14,932 nucleotides of DNA from NCBI GenBank assembly GCA_030824805.1, contig JAPJRC010000038.1, forward strand, positions 7,790 through 22,721. Reading direction: 5' to 3'. The DNA comes from Micavibrio sp. GTDB lineage: Bacteria; Pseudomonadota; Alphaproteobacteria; Micavibrionales; Micavibrionaceae. The notes beneath the pieces were generated by a model, which worked only from the letters and a program-made list of their open reading frames with translations, was not told where the DNA came from and ran no database searches. Positions 1 to 6,329 of this stretch are shown piece after piece. A program made the translations under genes and the position numbers. Each line of letters opens with the position of its first letter. The first letter of the stretch is position 1.

Positions 1-23
1 CAATCAAAATATTTTAAATTCTT

Positions 24-57
24 ATCCGCTCAAACCGGGCGGACGCGGATTATTTTT
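24..57 (+). terminator. Weak hairpin plus T-rich tract, possible terminator of an upstream gene
   Basis: ATCCGC at 24-29 can pair with GCGGAT at 45-50, and TATTTTT follows directly. The stem is only six pairs and the loop is 15 bases, so this is a weak candidate. It could end a gene lying left of the window or be part of the leader of the next gene. No convincing sigma-70 promoter, and no GGAAC/CGTT general-stress promoter, was found in bases 1-80. Confidence 0.22.
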
Positions 58-82
58 GTCCATTTTTTCTGAACACAACCAG

Positions 83-87
83 AGGAG
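83..87 (+). promoter_or_regulatory. Strong Shine-Dalgarno of the DUF892 gene
   Basis: AGGAG at 83-87, within AGAGGAG, lies six bases before the ATG at 94. This is among the best ribosome binding sites in the window and fixes the start of the first gene. Confidence 0.8.
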
Positions 88-93
88 TTTGCA

Positions 94-1287
94 ATGAAAA
101 TTGAAACCATGAAGGACGCGTTTGTCCTTGAACTATCGGACATTCACAGCGCTGAAAAGCAACTGGCAAAGGCATTGCCAAAAATGGCTTCTGCCGCAAC
201 CGATGAGCGGCTCACACAAGCCATAGAAAAACACCAGCAGGAAACCGAACAGCAGATCGAAAAAGTGGAAAAGGCCGCTGCGCTTTGCAAGGTAAAGATC
301 AAGCGCAAAAAATGCGAAGCGATGGCAGGTCTTATAGATGAAAGCACCGAGATAATGCGGAATGTGGAGGCCGGCCCCGTATGCGATGCCATGCTGATAG
401 CGGCGGCACAAAAAGTCGAACACTATGAAATTGCGTCCTATGGCTGCCTCGTCACCTATGCAAAGCAGCTGGGATTCAATGAGGCGGCAGCACTTCTGCA
501 GGAGATTCTAGAAGAAGAGAAGCGCACGGACGAAGCACTCAACGAACTTGCATTACAAGGCATCAATGACGAGGCCTTGGAGCAGGAAACCACCCAACCC
601 AAAGACCAAAGACAGAAAGGAAATACCATGTCTAGCAGAAACCAATATTCCGGACGGGGCGGCAACAATATGCCCGAACGCGATGAAGAAGGCCGTTTCA
701 TGAGCGGCAATCGCGGTTCTTCCCGCAACCAAAACGACTACAACGATGACAACAACTATCAAAGCAGCCGCGGCCGCTCTTCCAACTATGATTACGAGGA
801 CGACCGCCGCTACGACAACCGTGGCCGTAACGGCGGCGGTAATGGCGGCCAGGGCGGCTGGTTCGGAGATTCCGAAGGCCATTCGGAAGCAGCGCGCCGC
901 GGCTGGGAAAATCCGGATCACGGACCTTCCGGCTGGTACGGCGATTCCCGCGGCCATTCCGAAGCATCGCGCCGCGGTTGGGATAATCCCGACCATGGAC
1001 CAAGCGGCTGGTTCGGTGATTCCGAAGGCCACGCAGAAGCCGGTCGCCACAGCCACGACAATGATCGCGGCGGTCGTTCGCAGAACTACAATTCACGCAG
1101 CGACAATCGTTATAGCGACGATTACAACGACAACCGATCCTATCGCTCGCAAGGCGGCGGACGCGGCAACGACAGATCTCAGGGCTCCGGTCAGGGCCGC
1201 GGCTGGTTCGGTGATCCTCAGGGTCATGCAGAGGCAGGTCGTCAGAGCCATGGCGGTCGCGGCGGCAATTATGGTGGACGCCGTTAA
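94..1287 (+). CDS. DUF892 (YciE/YciF) ferritin-like protein fused to a Gly/Arg-rich WFGD-repeat tail
   Basis: The predicted protein has 397 residues. Residues 1-165 match the DUF892 ferritin-like four-helix family: DIHSAEKQLAKALPKM near 16-31, an acidic/His helix HQQETEQQ near 47, the hallmark AAQKVEHYEIASYG near 104-117, and EEEKRTDE near 141. Members of this family are stress-associated, and the carboxylate/His positions suggest a di-metal site, but the biochemical role is poorly known. From about residue 179 the protein becomes low-complexity, rich in Gly, Arg, Asn, Asp, Ser and Tyr, with four WFGD-x2-GH-x-EA repeats resembling the short repeats of bacterial stress proteins such as the KGG type. 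No signal peptide or membrane segment is seen, so it is probably cytoplasmic. The usual DUF892 protein ends near residue 165-170, so the tail is an addition. An internal ribosome binding site at the joint suggests two formerly separate genes or dual initiation. A terminator follows 22 bases after the stop. Confidence 0.85.
   Translation: MKIETMKDAFVLELSDIHSAEKQLAKALPKMASAATDERLTQAIEKHQQETEQQIEKVEKAAALCKVKIKRKKCEAMAGLIDESTEIMRNVEAGPVCDAMLIAAAQKVEHYEIASYGCLVTYAKQLGFNEAAALLQEILEEEKRTDEALNELALQGINDEALEQETTQPKDQRQKGNTMSSRNQYSGRGGNNMPERDEEGRFMSGNRGSSRNQNDYNDDNNYQSSRGRSSNYDYEDDRRYDNRGRNGGGNGGQGGWFGDSEGHSEAARRGWENPDHGPSGWYGDSRGHSEASRRGWDNPDHGPSGWFGDSEGHAEAGRHSHDNDRGGRSQNYNSRSDNRYSDDYNDNRSYRSQGGGRGNDRSQGSGQGRGWFGDPQGHAEAGRQSHGGRGGNYGGRR
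614..630 (+). promoter_or_regulatory. Internal ribosome binding site and ATG at the domain joint
   Basis: AGAAAGGA at 614-621 is followed by six bases and then an in-frame ATG at 628-630 (residue 179 of the longer protein). Spacing and composition are those of a normal start. Translation from here would give a 219-residue protein beginning MSSRNQYSGRGG and containing only the repeat tail. Whether it is used is inference. Confidence 0.55.
856..1047 (+). repeat. Three tandem 75-bp coding repeats (25-residue WFGD...GH.EA units)
   Basis: The unit is G-W-[FY]-G-D-S-x-G-H-[SA]-E-A-x-R, followed in the first two copies by RGW-[ED]-NPDHGPS. The tryptophans are at residues 256, 281 and 306, exactly 25 residues apart. 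A fourth copy lies apart at 1201-1242. Third-codon-position changes between copies indicate selection on the protein rather than a fresh DNA duplication. Confidence 0.85.
1201..1242 (+). repeat. Fourth, detached copy of the WFGD repeat
   Basis: This copy (residues 370-383, Trp at 371) reads WFGD-PQ-GH-AEAGR and most resembles the third tandem copy, which also ends AEAGR. It is separated from that copy by about 50 residues of Arg/Asn/Asp/Tyr-rich low-complexity sequence. Confidence 0.75.
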
Positions 1288-1309
1288 AAGAAATGCTACC
1301 CGCATGAAA

Positions 1310-1338
1310 AACGCTCCGGATATTCCGGGGCGTTTTTT
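1310..1338 (+). terminator. Rho-independent terminator after the DUF892 fusion gene
   Basis: An 11-pair stem, 1310-1320 with 1324-1334 and one G-T wobble, closes a TAT loop and runs into six T residues at 1333-1338. It lies 22 bases after the stop codon and separates this gene from the promoter of the next one. Confidence 0.9.
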
Positions 1339-1340
1339 GC

Positions 1341-1370
1341 TTGACCATTTCAGGAATTTAATCCTATACT
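1341..1370 (+). promoter_or_regulatory. Sigma-70-like promoter placing +1 at the next ATG
   Basis: TTGACC at 1341-1346 and TATACT at 1365-1370 are separated by 18 bases, each matching the consensus at five of six positions. Transcription would start around 1376-1378, and the ATG of the next gene is at 1376. That gene has no Shine-Dalgarno at a working distance (an AGGA at 1352-1355 is 20 bases away), so a leaderless mRNA is the simplest reading. Confidence 0.6.
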
Positions 1371-1375
1371 CGTCA

Positions 1376-1717
1376 ATGGATGATTACTTCAAAGAGGCCA
1401 ACGCGCGTCACGCGGCCCGAAAACAAAAAGATGCGCTCGACCATATAAAACGCCTTCGCCGGATCGAAGAAGAACAGAACACCCTCATCGCCACCATCGA
1501 CGCGCTGAAAGAAAACGCAAACAAGCCGCGCGCGAACGACCCCTCGCCGATGCTTGCCGCAACGGCAAAACAAATACATATTCTGGGCGGCCTGTTCGAC
1601 CATTACATCGAAAAATCCAAGCGCCGCGAAACGCATGACCACAACATGATAATGGCGCTCAAAACCCAGCAACAGCTCGTTCGCACGCTCCACATCTGGC
1701 ACAAGCTCAATTCATGA
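1376..1717 (+). CDS. Small hypothetical protein, probably helical, leaderless start
   Basis: The product has 113 residues, is charged and predicted mostly helical: MDDYFKEANARHAARKQKD at the start, a stretch rich in Lys, Arg and Glu, then a C-terminal part ending RTLHIWHKLNS. No signal peptide, membrane segment or known motif was recognised. The ATG at 1376 was chosen because it sits where the upstream promoter would start transcription; the frame itself is open much further upstream, antisense-like, through the preceding gene. The next gene begins 36 bases later on the same strand, so the two may be co-transcribed. Function unknown; a DNA- or protein-binding helical protein is possible but not shown. 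Confidence 0.65.
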   Translation: MDDYFKEANARHAARKQKDALDHIKRLRRIEEEQNTLIATIDALKENANKPRANDPSPMLAATAKQIHILGGLFDHYIEKSKRRETHDHNMIMALKTQQQLVRTLHIWHKLNS

Positions 1718-1753
1718 CCAACATTTCAAAAACACGCGGAACGAACTAGACAA

Positions 1754-2443
1754 ATGACGCGCTGGACCGAACAAGCCCGCAGGAAACAGGCGGAGATTGC
1801 CAGAACCCGCCAGCCGTGGAAAAAATCCACTGGTCCGAAAACCATGGCCGGAAAAAAAGCCGCGAAATGGAACGCCTATAAACACGGCAACCATTCCGCC
1901 GCATCGCTGGAACTCCGCCGCGTTCTGCGCCTTCAAAACCTATGGCTCAAGGAATGCGCACGCGTGTGCGCGAAACGCGTCCTCTCCAACAATACGGAAA
2001 CTCCAGATAAATCAACATCTTGTAAATTGATATTTAACCATTCGGGGCCTATCTTTATGGGCAAGAGTTCTTCTTGTTCCCAATACCAATTCACACCAGA
2101 GAGCGGAAAGCCCCATGACCGACAATATTCAGACCGGAAAAACATTCACCCTGACCGACAACGAAACCGGCAAAAAGACGGAATTGCCCGTCCTGCACGG
2201 CACGCACGGTCCGGATGTTCTGGATGTCCGCAAACTTTACGGCGACACGGGCCATTTCACGTTCGATCCTTCCTACACCTCGACGGCGTCTTGCAAATCG
2301 CGCATCACCTTTATCGACGGCGACGAAGGCATTCTGGCCCACCGCGGTTACAACATCAAAGATCTGGCACGCAAATCCACCTTCATGGAAGTCTGCTACC
2401 TCCTGCTCGAAGGCGATCTGCCGAACCAGCAACAGCTCGATGA
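1754..2443 (+). CDS. Small basic STGPKT-motif protein, 3' end apparently lost by frameshift
   Basis: The credible part is roughly residues 1-82 (bases 1754 to about 2000). It is very basic and contains W22-x2-STGPKT (25-30), GK (33-34) and NAYKHG (40-45), then a helix LRRVLRLQNLWLKECAR. I recall this motif series from small uncharacterised proteins of alphaproteobacteria; its function is unknown, and nucleic-acid binding is only a guess from charge. In the literal sequence the frame has no stop until 2443, so it would overlap the first 329 bases of gltA in another frame and also cover the gltA promoter. Residues after about 82 look non-coding. A frameshift near 1990-2010 would reach a TAA at 2008 in one alternative frame or a TGA at 2028 in the other. 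The ribosome binding site is weak (GGAACGA upstream). Possibly a decayed gene or a sequencing error. Confidence 0.5.
   Translation: MTRWTEQARRKQAEIARTRQPWKKSTGPKTMAGKKAAKWNAYKHGNHSAASLELRRVLRLQNLWLKECARVCAKRVLSNNTETPDKSTSCKLIFNHSGPIFMGKSSSCSQYQFTPESGKPHDRQYSDRKNIHPDRQRNRQKDGIARPARHARSGCSGCPQTLRRHGPFHVRSFLHLDGVLQIAHHLYRRRRRHSGPPRLQHQRSGTQIHLHGSLLPPARRRSAEPATAR
2027..2055 (+). promoter_or_regulatory. Sigma-70-like promoter of gltA
   Basis: TTGATA at 2027-2032 and TATCTT at 2050-2055 are separated by 17 bases. Transcription would start near 2062, giving a leader of about 53 bases before the gltA ATG at 2115. It lies inside the run-on frame of the preceding gene, which argues against that frame being translated here. 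Confidence 0.55.
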
Positions 2444-3428
2444 ATTCTCGAAATCCATCACCTATCACACGATGGTGCACGACCAGATGAACTATTTCTT
2501 CCGTGGCTTCCGCCGCGACGCGCACCCGATGGCCGTTATGGTTGGCGTGGTTGGCGCTCTGGCCGCGTTCTATCATGACTCTCTCGACATCTACGATCCG
2601 AAGCAACGCGAAATCTCCGCGCACCGCCTGATCGCAAAACTGCCGACCATCGCCGCAATGGCCTATAAATATTCCATCGGCCAGCCGTTTATGTATCCGC
2701 GCAACGACCTCAACTATGCGGAAAACTTCCTCTACCAATGTTTTGCCGTTCCCGCCGAGCCGTACAAGGTTTCGCCGGTACTCGCAAAGGCCATGGACCG
2801 CATCCTTATCCTGCACGCCGACCACGAACAAAACGCATCCACCTCCACGGTGCGTCTGGCGGGATCATCGCAAGCCAACCCGTTCGCCTGTATCGCTGCT
2901 GGTATCGCCTGCCTCTGGGGCCCTGCGCACGGCGGCGCGAACCAGGAAGTTCTCGAAATGCTTGCGGAGATCGGCACGGTTGACCGCATTCCCGAATATA
3001 TCGCGAAAGCCAAAGACAAGAACGATCCGTTCCGCCTCATGGGCTTCGGCCACCGCGTTTACAAAAACATGGACCCGCGCGCCGATATCATGCGCGAAAG
3101 CTGCTACGAAGTTCTCGATGAACTCGGCCTGCACGACGAACCGATGCTTAAAATGGCAATGGAAGTTGAGAAAATCGCGCTCTCCGATCCGTACTTCGTC
3201 GAACGCAAACTCTTCCCGAACGTCGACTTCTACTCGGGCATCATTCTGAAAGCCATGGGTTTCCCGACCTCTATGTTCACGGTGCTTTTCGCCGTATCCC
3301 GTACGGTTGGCTGGATTTCGCAATGGAAAGAAATGATCGAGGAACCGGAACTGCGTATCGGCCGTCCGCGCCAGCTCTACACCGGCCCCGCTATGCGCGA
3401 TTACGTGGATGTAAAAAACCGCAAATAG
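2115..3428 (+). CDS. gltA: Citrate synthase (type II, hexameric class)
   Basis: Condenses acetyl-CoA and oxaloacetate to citrate, the entry step of the TCA cycle, in the cytoplasm. The protein has 437 residues, the normal length for the class. The active-site residues known from the E. coli enzyme are all present: His237 in LHADHEQNAST, His272 in GPAHGGANQ, His313 in the signature GFGHRVYKNMDPR, and the aspartate in NVDFYSG (371). The N-terminal extension with ITFIDGDEGILAHRGY is typical of the Gram-negative, NADH-sensitive form; allosteric behaviour here is inferred. The ATG at 2115 has a modest GGAAAG site four bases upstream and is preceded by its own promoter. It is a single-gene unit, convergent with lpxB and ended by a shared terminator. 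Confidence 0.97.
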   Translation: MTDNIQTGKTFTLTDNETGKKTELPVLHGTHGPDVLDVRKLYGDTGHFTFDPSYTSTASCKSRITFIDGDEGILAHRGYNIKDLARKSTFMEVCYLLLEGDLPNQQQLDEFSKSITYHTMVHDQMNYFFRGFRRDAHPMAVMVGVVGALAAFYHDSLDIYDPKQREISAHRLIAKLPTIAAMAYKYSIGQPFMYPRNDLNYAENFLYQCFAVPAEPYKVSPVLAKAMDRILILHADHEQNASTSTVRLAGSSQANPFACIAAGIACLWGPAHGGANQEVLEMLAEIGTVDRIPEYIAKAKDKNDPFRLMGFGHRVYKNMDPRADIMRESCYEVLDELGLHDEPMLKMAMEVEKIALSDPYFVERKLFPNVDFYSGIILKAMGFPTSMFTVLFAVSRTVGWISQWKEMIEEPELRIGRPRQLYTGPAMRDYVDVKNRK

Positions 3429-3462
3429 ATTGCCCTAAAGCAACTATTTATATAAGATCATT

Positions 3463-3488
3463 AAAGACGCGGCACTCCCGCGTCTTTT
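3463..3488. terminator. Bidirectional terminator between gltA and lpxB
   Basis: A perfect 10-pair stem (3463-3472 with 3478-3487) closes a five-base loop, CACTC. Its base is AAA/TTT, so it ends in a T-run on the + strand (3485-3488) and a shorter one on the - strand. It serves both convergent genes, and its right edge touches the lpxB stop codon (3488-3490). Confidence 0.85.
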
Positions 3489-4636
3489 CATTGTATGAAT
3501 GACAAAACGAATTCCGCCGCCTTTTGCGACGGCGTTTTTTCCTGGCCAAAGCCAAGCCTGAATTTCACGGCTTCGAAATCGGCCTTTTGCGCCGCCGGGT
3601 TTTGGAATATCTCGTACGCTTTTGCGGCCATATTGTCCGGCACGCAATTATGCTGAATGAATTCGGGCACGATCTCTTTATCGGCCATGATATTCGCCAG
3701 ATGCGCATATTTTACTTTGATCACGCGTTTGACGATCATGGCGGTGAGCGGGTTCATTTTGTATCCGATAACATGCGGCACTTCGAGCGCGGCCAGTTCA
3801 AGCCCCACCGTTCCGCTGACGGCTATGGCAACGTTGAACGCTTTAAACGCGTCGTATTTGTGATCGGTTTCCGTGAACACATGCAGATGACCATCATAAT
3901 CTTTCAGCAACTCGCGCACGTCTTCTTCGATATGCGGCAGTGTCGGTGCGACGATATGCGGCAGACGCTCCATCTTGCCTGCAAGCTTGAACAATGCATC
4001 CCGTATGGCAGGCCCGGTGCGTTTCACTTCACCACGGCGGCTACCGAACAGCGCACCTATGATGGTATCACCGTGCAGGATGCCATATTCATCGCGAAAC
4101 TTTGCGCCGCTCGCGTCCATGGCATCGCCTTCCACCATCGGATGGCCTGCCGCAACGGAGCGAAGACCGTGCGCTTCAAAATACGGCGGTTCGAAATCGA
4201 ACAGGCAAATCAACCCGTCGAGAAATTTGGATATTTTTTCCGCACGACCCGCGCGCCACGCCCACACGGTCGGCGCGACGTAATGCACGATCTTCGGCGG
4301 ATTGATCATCTCACGGCGCACAGCCTTCGCCACGCGGAAACTGAAATCCGGCGAATCTATTGTGACAACAATGTCGGGTTTTGTATTCTTGATATGCTCA
4401 ATCGTCTGGCGAATACGCGCCAGCAATGTCGGCAATTTTGGAAGAACTTCGGTGATGCCCATAACCGCAAGCTGCTCATAACTGAACAGAGATTCCATGC
4501 CTGCCGCGCGCATGTAATGCCCGCCAACGCCGGAAAAACGCAGATCAGCGTCTAGGTCGCGTAAAGCCTCCATCAATTTTCCACCGAGAAAATCGCCGGA
4601 TGGTTCACCCGCTATGACGCAGACATGTTTGCTCAT
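3488..4636 (-). CDS. lpxB: Lipid-A-disaccharide synthase
   Basis: Joins UDP-2,3-diacylglucosamine and lipid X to form the tetra-acyl disaccharide 1-phosphate, the GT19 step of lipid A synthesis on the inner face of the cytoplasmic membrane. The product has 382 residues, the usual length. It begins with the family hallmark AGEPSGD (9-15), has PTVWAWR near 122-128 (family form APSVWAWR), and SGTVGLELA at 274-282 in the nucleotide-sugar-binding half. The loop usually read as LPGSR is LFGSR here (196-200), a proline-to-phenylalanine change. The start ATG overlaps the lpxI stop as ATGA, implying translational coupling. It is the last gene of the lpxA-lpxI-lpxB unit, ending at the terminator shared with gltA. 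Confidence 0.96.
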   Translation of the reverse strand: MSKHVCVIAGEPSGDFLGGKLMEALRDLDADLRFSGVGGHYMRAAGMESLFSYEQLAVMGITEVLPKLPTLLARIRQTIEHIKNTKPDIVVTIDSPDFSFRVAKAVRREMINPPKIVHYVAPTVWAWRAGRAEKISKFLDGLICLFDFEPPYFEAHGLRSVAAGHPMVEGDAMDASGAKFRDEYGILHGDTIIGALFGSRRGEVKRTGPAIRDALFKLAGKMERLPHIVAPTLPHIEEDVRELLKDYDGHLHVFTETDHKYDAFKAFNVAIAVSGTVGLELAALEVPHVIGYKMNPLTAMIVKRVIKVKYAHLANIMADKEIVPEFIQHNCVPDNMAAKAYEIFQNPAAQKADFEAVKFRLGFGQEKTPSQKAAEFVLSFIQ

Positions 4637-5421
4637 ACGCCCACCACGAACAAACCTGCATCATTGGCTGCGGCAATCATCTCGTCCTGATCGGCTATCA
4701 GAACACCGCCTGCTTCGGCGGCGATGCCGGCATAACCGAGCGATGCGCAAAGCCTTACGGTTTCTGAACCGAGCGTCGGCATATCCAGCTTGCGATCCTG
4801 TTGCGGCTTCGAACTTTTTACAAGAATGGCACCCTTTCGCGCGGCGCGTTTGATCAGCGCGTTGGTGCCGTTTTCATCCTCGGTGCCAACCACATCATCG
4901 CCGAGCACGACAACGGATTGGCCGATATCCTTACGGCCGATATGACGTGAAGCCATCAGACCGCCGTGTATGTGCTCGTACGTACGTTCATCGGGCGCGG
5001 CTTTCGTGAGCACACCCGCGCCGAGCAAAAGACCGGGCATCAATTCATGGATACCATGAATAACGAAACCTTCGTCCTCAAGTTCGGCGCGCACGGCTTT
5101 GAGCAAACCGTCATCGCCGAGCGCGCGAAAACCGAGCTTTGCAAAAAACGCCGCGGTGCGAAGATCGGGGCGCATTTCAGAGAATTTTGGGCGCTTCACA
5201 GAACCGATGAGCACAAGATCGTTGCATCCTTGCTCGCGGAACGCGGTGATAATGCCGCCCGCTTCCCCGATACGCATAAGCCGATCAGCAATGGCGGGAT
5301 CAGCATGCCCTTCGAAGCCGACCGTATAAGTATCTATGGAATTGTCTTTGCAGAATGCGCGTAATTTTTGTGGCAATGTTCCGCCGCCCGCCACGATACC
5401 GAGCTTGGATGGCAAAGCCAT
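4633..5421 (-). CDS. lpxI: UDP-2,3-diacylglucosamine pyrophosphatase, LpxI type
   Basis: Hydrolyses UDP-2,3-diacylglucosamine to lipid X and UMP, providing the partner substrate for LpxB. This is the LpxI (formerly DUF1009) family that replaces LpxH in alphaproteobacteria and is unrelated to it in fold. The 262-residue product shows the N-terminal VAGGGTLP (10-17), the GDDGLL motif (102-107) and the family signature KPQQDRKLDMPTLG around 205-218 with conserved acidic residues. Its start lies one base after the lpxA stop, and its stop overlaps the lpxB ATG. No lpxH is needed or seen. Identification is firm from motifs and from its position between lpxA and lpxB. Confidence 0.95.
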   Translation of the reverse strand: MALPSKLGIVAGGGTLPQKLRAFCKDNSIDTYTVGFEGHADPAIADRLMRIGEAGGIITAFREQGCNDLVLIGSVKRPKFSEMRPDLRTAAFFAKLGFRALGDDGLLKAVRAELEDEGFVIHGIHELMPGLLLGAGVLTKAAPDERTYEHIHGGLMASRHIGRKDIGQSVVVLGDDVVGTEDENGTNALIKRAARKGAILVKSSKPQQDRKLDMPTLGSETVRLCASLGYAGIAAEAGGVLIADQDEMIAAANDAGLFVVGV

Positions 5422-5422
5422 C

Positions 5423-6217
5423 TCAGGCGGCCTTGGAAAAGCCGCAGAGGCCGAACCGCTCGCGGTGAATGGCGAATTCGATCACCTGCATAACGGCCTT
5501 GTCGTCTTTATATTCTTCGGACATTTTCGCAATGCGTTCATCGAGCGTGCCTTCGCCATCGAACAATTGCTTGGTGGCTTTTTGCAAAAGCTTCACGGTG
5601 TCTTTTTCAAAACCGCCCCGCTCCAGCCCGACAAGATTAAGCCCTGCAAGATGCGCGCGCTCGCCTTTCACGCGGCCATACGGAATAACATCGCTTTCAA
5701 CGCCGGACATGCCACCGATAACGGCGAAAGAACCGATGCGCACGAACTGGTGCACGGCGGCAAGCCCGCCGATCAAAACATTGTCACCGACATGCACATG
5801 GCCGCCGAGCGTAGCATTGTTTGCCATGATAACGCGGTTGCCGATAACACAATCGTGCGCGACATGCGTTGCCATCATGAACAGCCCGTTGTCGCCCACA
5901 ACGGTTTTCATGCCGCCGCTTTCGGTGCCTGGGTTCATCGTCGCGTGTTCGCGTATGGTGTTGTTCTTGCCGATAATAAGTTCGGAAGGTTCGCCATGGT
6001 ATTTCAAATCCTGCGGCGCGTGGCCAAGCGATGCGAACGGAAACACGCATGTGCCTTCGCCGATGCTTGTGTGGCCATCCACCACGACATGGGATTTCAA
6101 TTCGACATTGTCGCCAAGTTTTACATCGGGGCCGACAACGCAGAACGGGCCGATCGAAACATTGCTGCCGATCTGGGCTTTGGGATCAATAACGGCGGAA
6201 GGGTGAATCTTGCTCAT
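5423..6217 (-). CDS. lpxA: UDP-N-acetylglucosamine acyltransferase
   Basis: Transfers a 3-hydroxyacyl chain from acyl-carrier protein to the 3-OH of UDP-GlcNAc, the first step of lipid A synthesis. The 264-residue product is nearly all left-handed beta-helix hexapeptide repeats starting at IHPSAVIDPKAQIG, then a helical C-terminal domain (from about 190). The catalytic histidine is His121 in THVAHDC (His125 in E. coli), and the GHVHVGDNVLIGG and AVHQF segments are conserved. The ATG at 6217 gives the standard N-terminus MSKIHPSAVIDP; a TTG five codons upstream (6232) is less likely. AGGA lies only two bases before the ATG, so initiation signals are poor. In most relatives lpxA directly follows fabZ; here a reverse-oriented gene intervenes, so a local promoter may be needed. 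Confidence 0.95.
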   Translation of the reverse strand: MSKIHPSAVIDPKAQIGSNVSIGPFCVVGPDVKLGDNVELKSHVVVDGHTSIGEGTCVFPFASLGHAPQDLKYHGEPSELIIGKNNTIREHATMNPGTESGGMKTVVGDNGLFMMATHVAHDCVIGNRVIMANNATLGGHVHVGDNVLIGGLAAVHQFVRIGSFAVIGGMSGVESDVIPYGRVKGERAHLAGLNLVGLERGGFEKDTVKLLQKATKQLFDGEGTLDERIAKMSEEYKDDKAVMQVIEFAIHRERFGLCGFSKAA

Positions 6218-6288
6218 AATCCTGTGTAGCAAGGGGCACGGAAACCCTCAAATCACAGTGTTTTGCAGGATGTTACACGGAATTTAAG

Positions 6289-6294
6289 ATTATA
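6289..6294 (-). promoter_or_regulatory. Possible -10 box upstream of lpxA
   Basis: Reading the - strand, TATAAT occupies 6294 to 6289, about 72 bases before the lpxA ATG. No good -35 hexamer lies 16-18 bases upstream, so the promoter is unproven. It overlaps the promoter region of the divergent gene at 6330. The whole 112-base gap (6218-6329) is AT-rich and contains no gene. Confidence 0.35.
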
Positions 6295-6295
6295 T

Positions 6296-6323
6296 TTGCG
6301 CTTTTCAATATTTTCCGTAATTT
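6296..6323 (+). promoter_or_regulatory. Possible promoter of the inserted GNAT-like gene
   Basis: TTGCGC at 6296-6301 and TAATTT at 6318-6323 are 16 bases apart. The start point would be near 6330, which is the A of the ATG. There is no Shine-Dalgarno upstream of this ATG, so the transcript may be leaderless. Both boxes are imperfect. Confidence 0.35.
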
Positions 6324-6329
6324 ATAGCG

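Noticed and set aside
856..1047. CRISPR-like or satellite DNA repeat
   Set aside because: The 75-base period is coding, in frame, with no spacers and with silent-site divergence between copies.
553..1348. Ala/Val-rich and Arg/Cys-rich open frames on the - strand opposite the repeat tail
   Set aside because: Produced by the biased Gly/Arg/Asp codons of the repeat region; they look like membrane proteins only by composition.
746..1375. Upstream extension of the 113-residue gene across the repeat region in another frame
   Set aside because: The Ala/Thr-rich translation is a frame shadow of the repeat tail, and the extension crosses a strong terminator; the ATG at 1376 follows a promoter.
3434..3456. 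Promoter-like TTGCCC ... TATATA between gltA and its terminator
   Set aside because: Spacing is about 15 bases, and it would drive transcription straight into the terminator with no gene behind it.
3524..4555. Long open frame (343 codons) on the + strand opposite lpxB
   Set aside because: It mirrors the lpxB codons, is rich in His, Arg and Cys, has no family motif and no ribosome binding site. LpxB on the other strand is unmistakable.
5336..6229. Open frame of 297 codons opposite lpxA and the start of lpxI
   Set aside because: Shadow of the hexapeptide-repeat codons of lpxA; composition is unlike a protein and it spans two genes.
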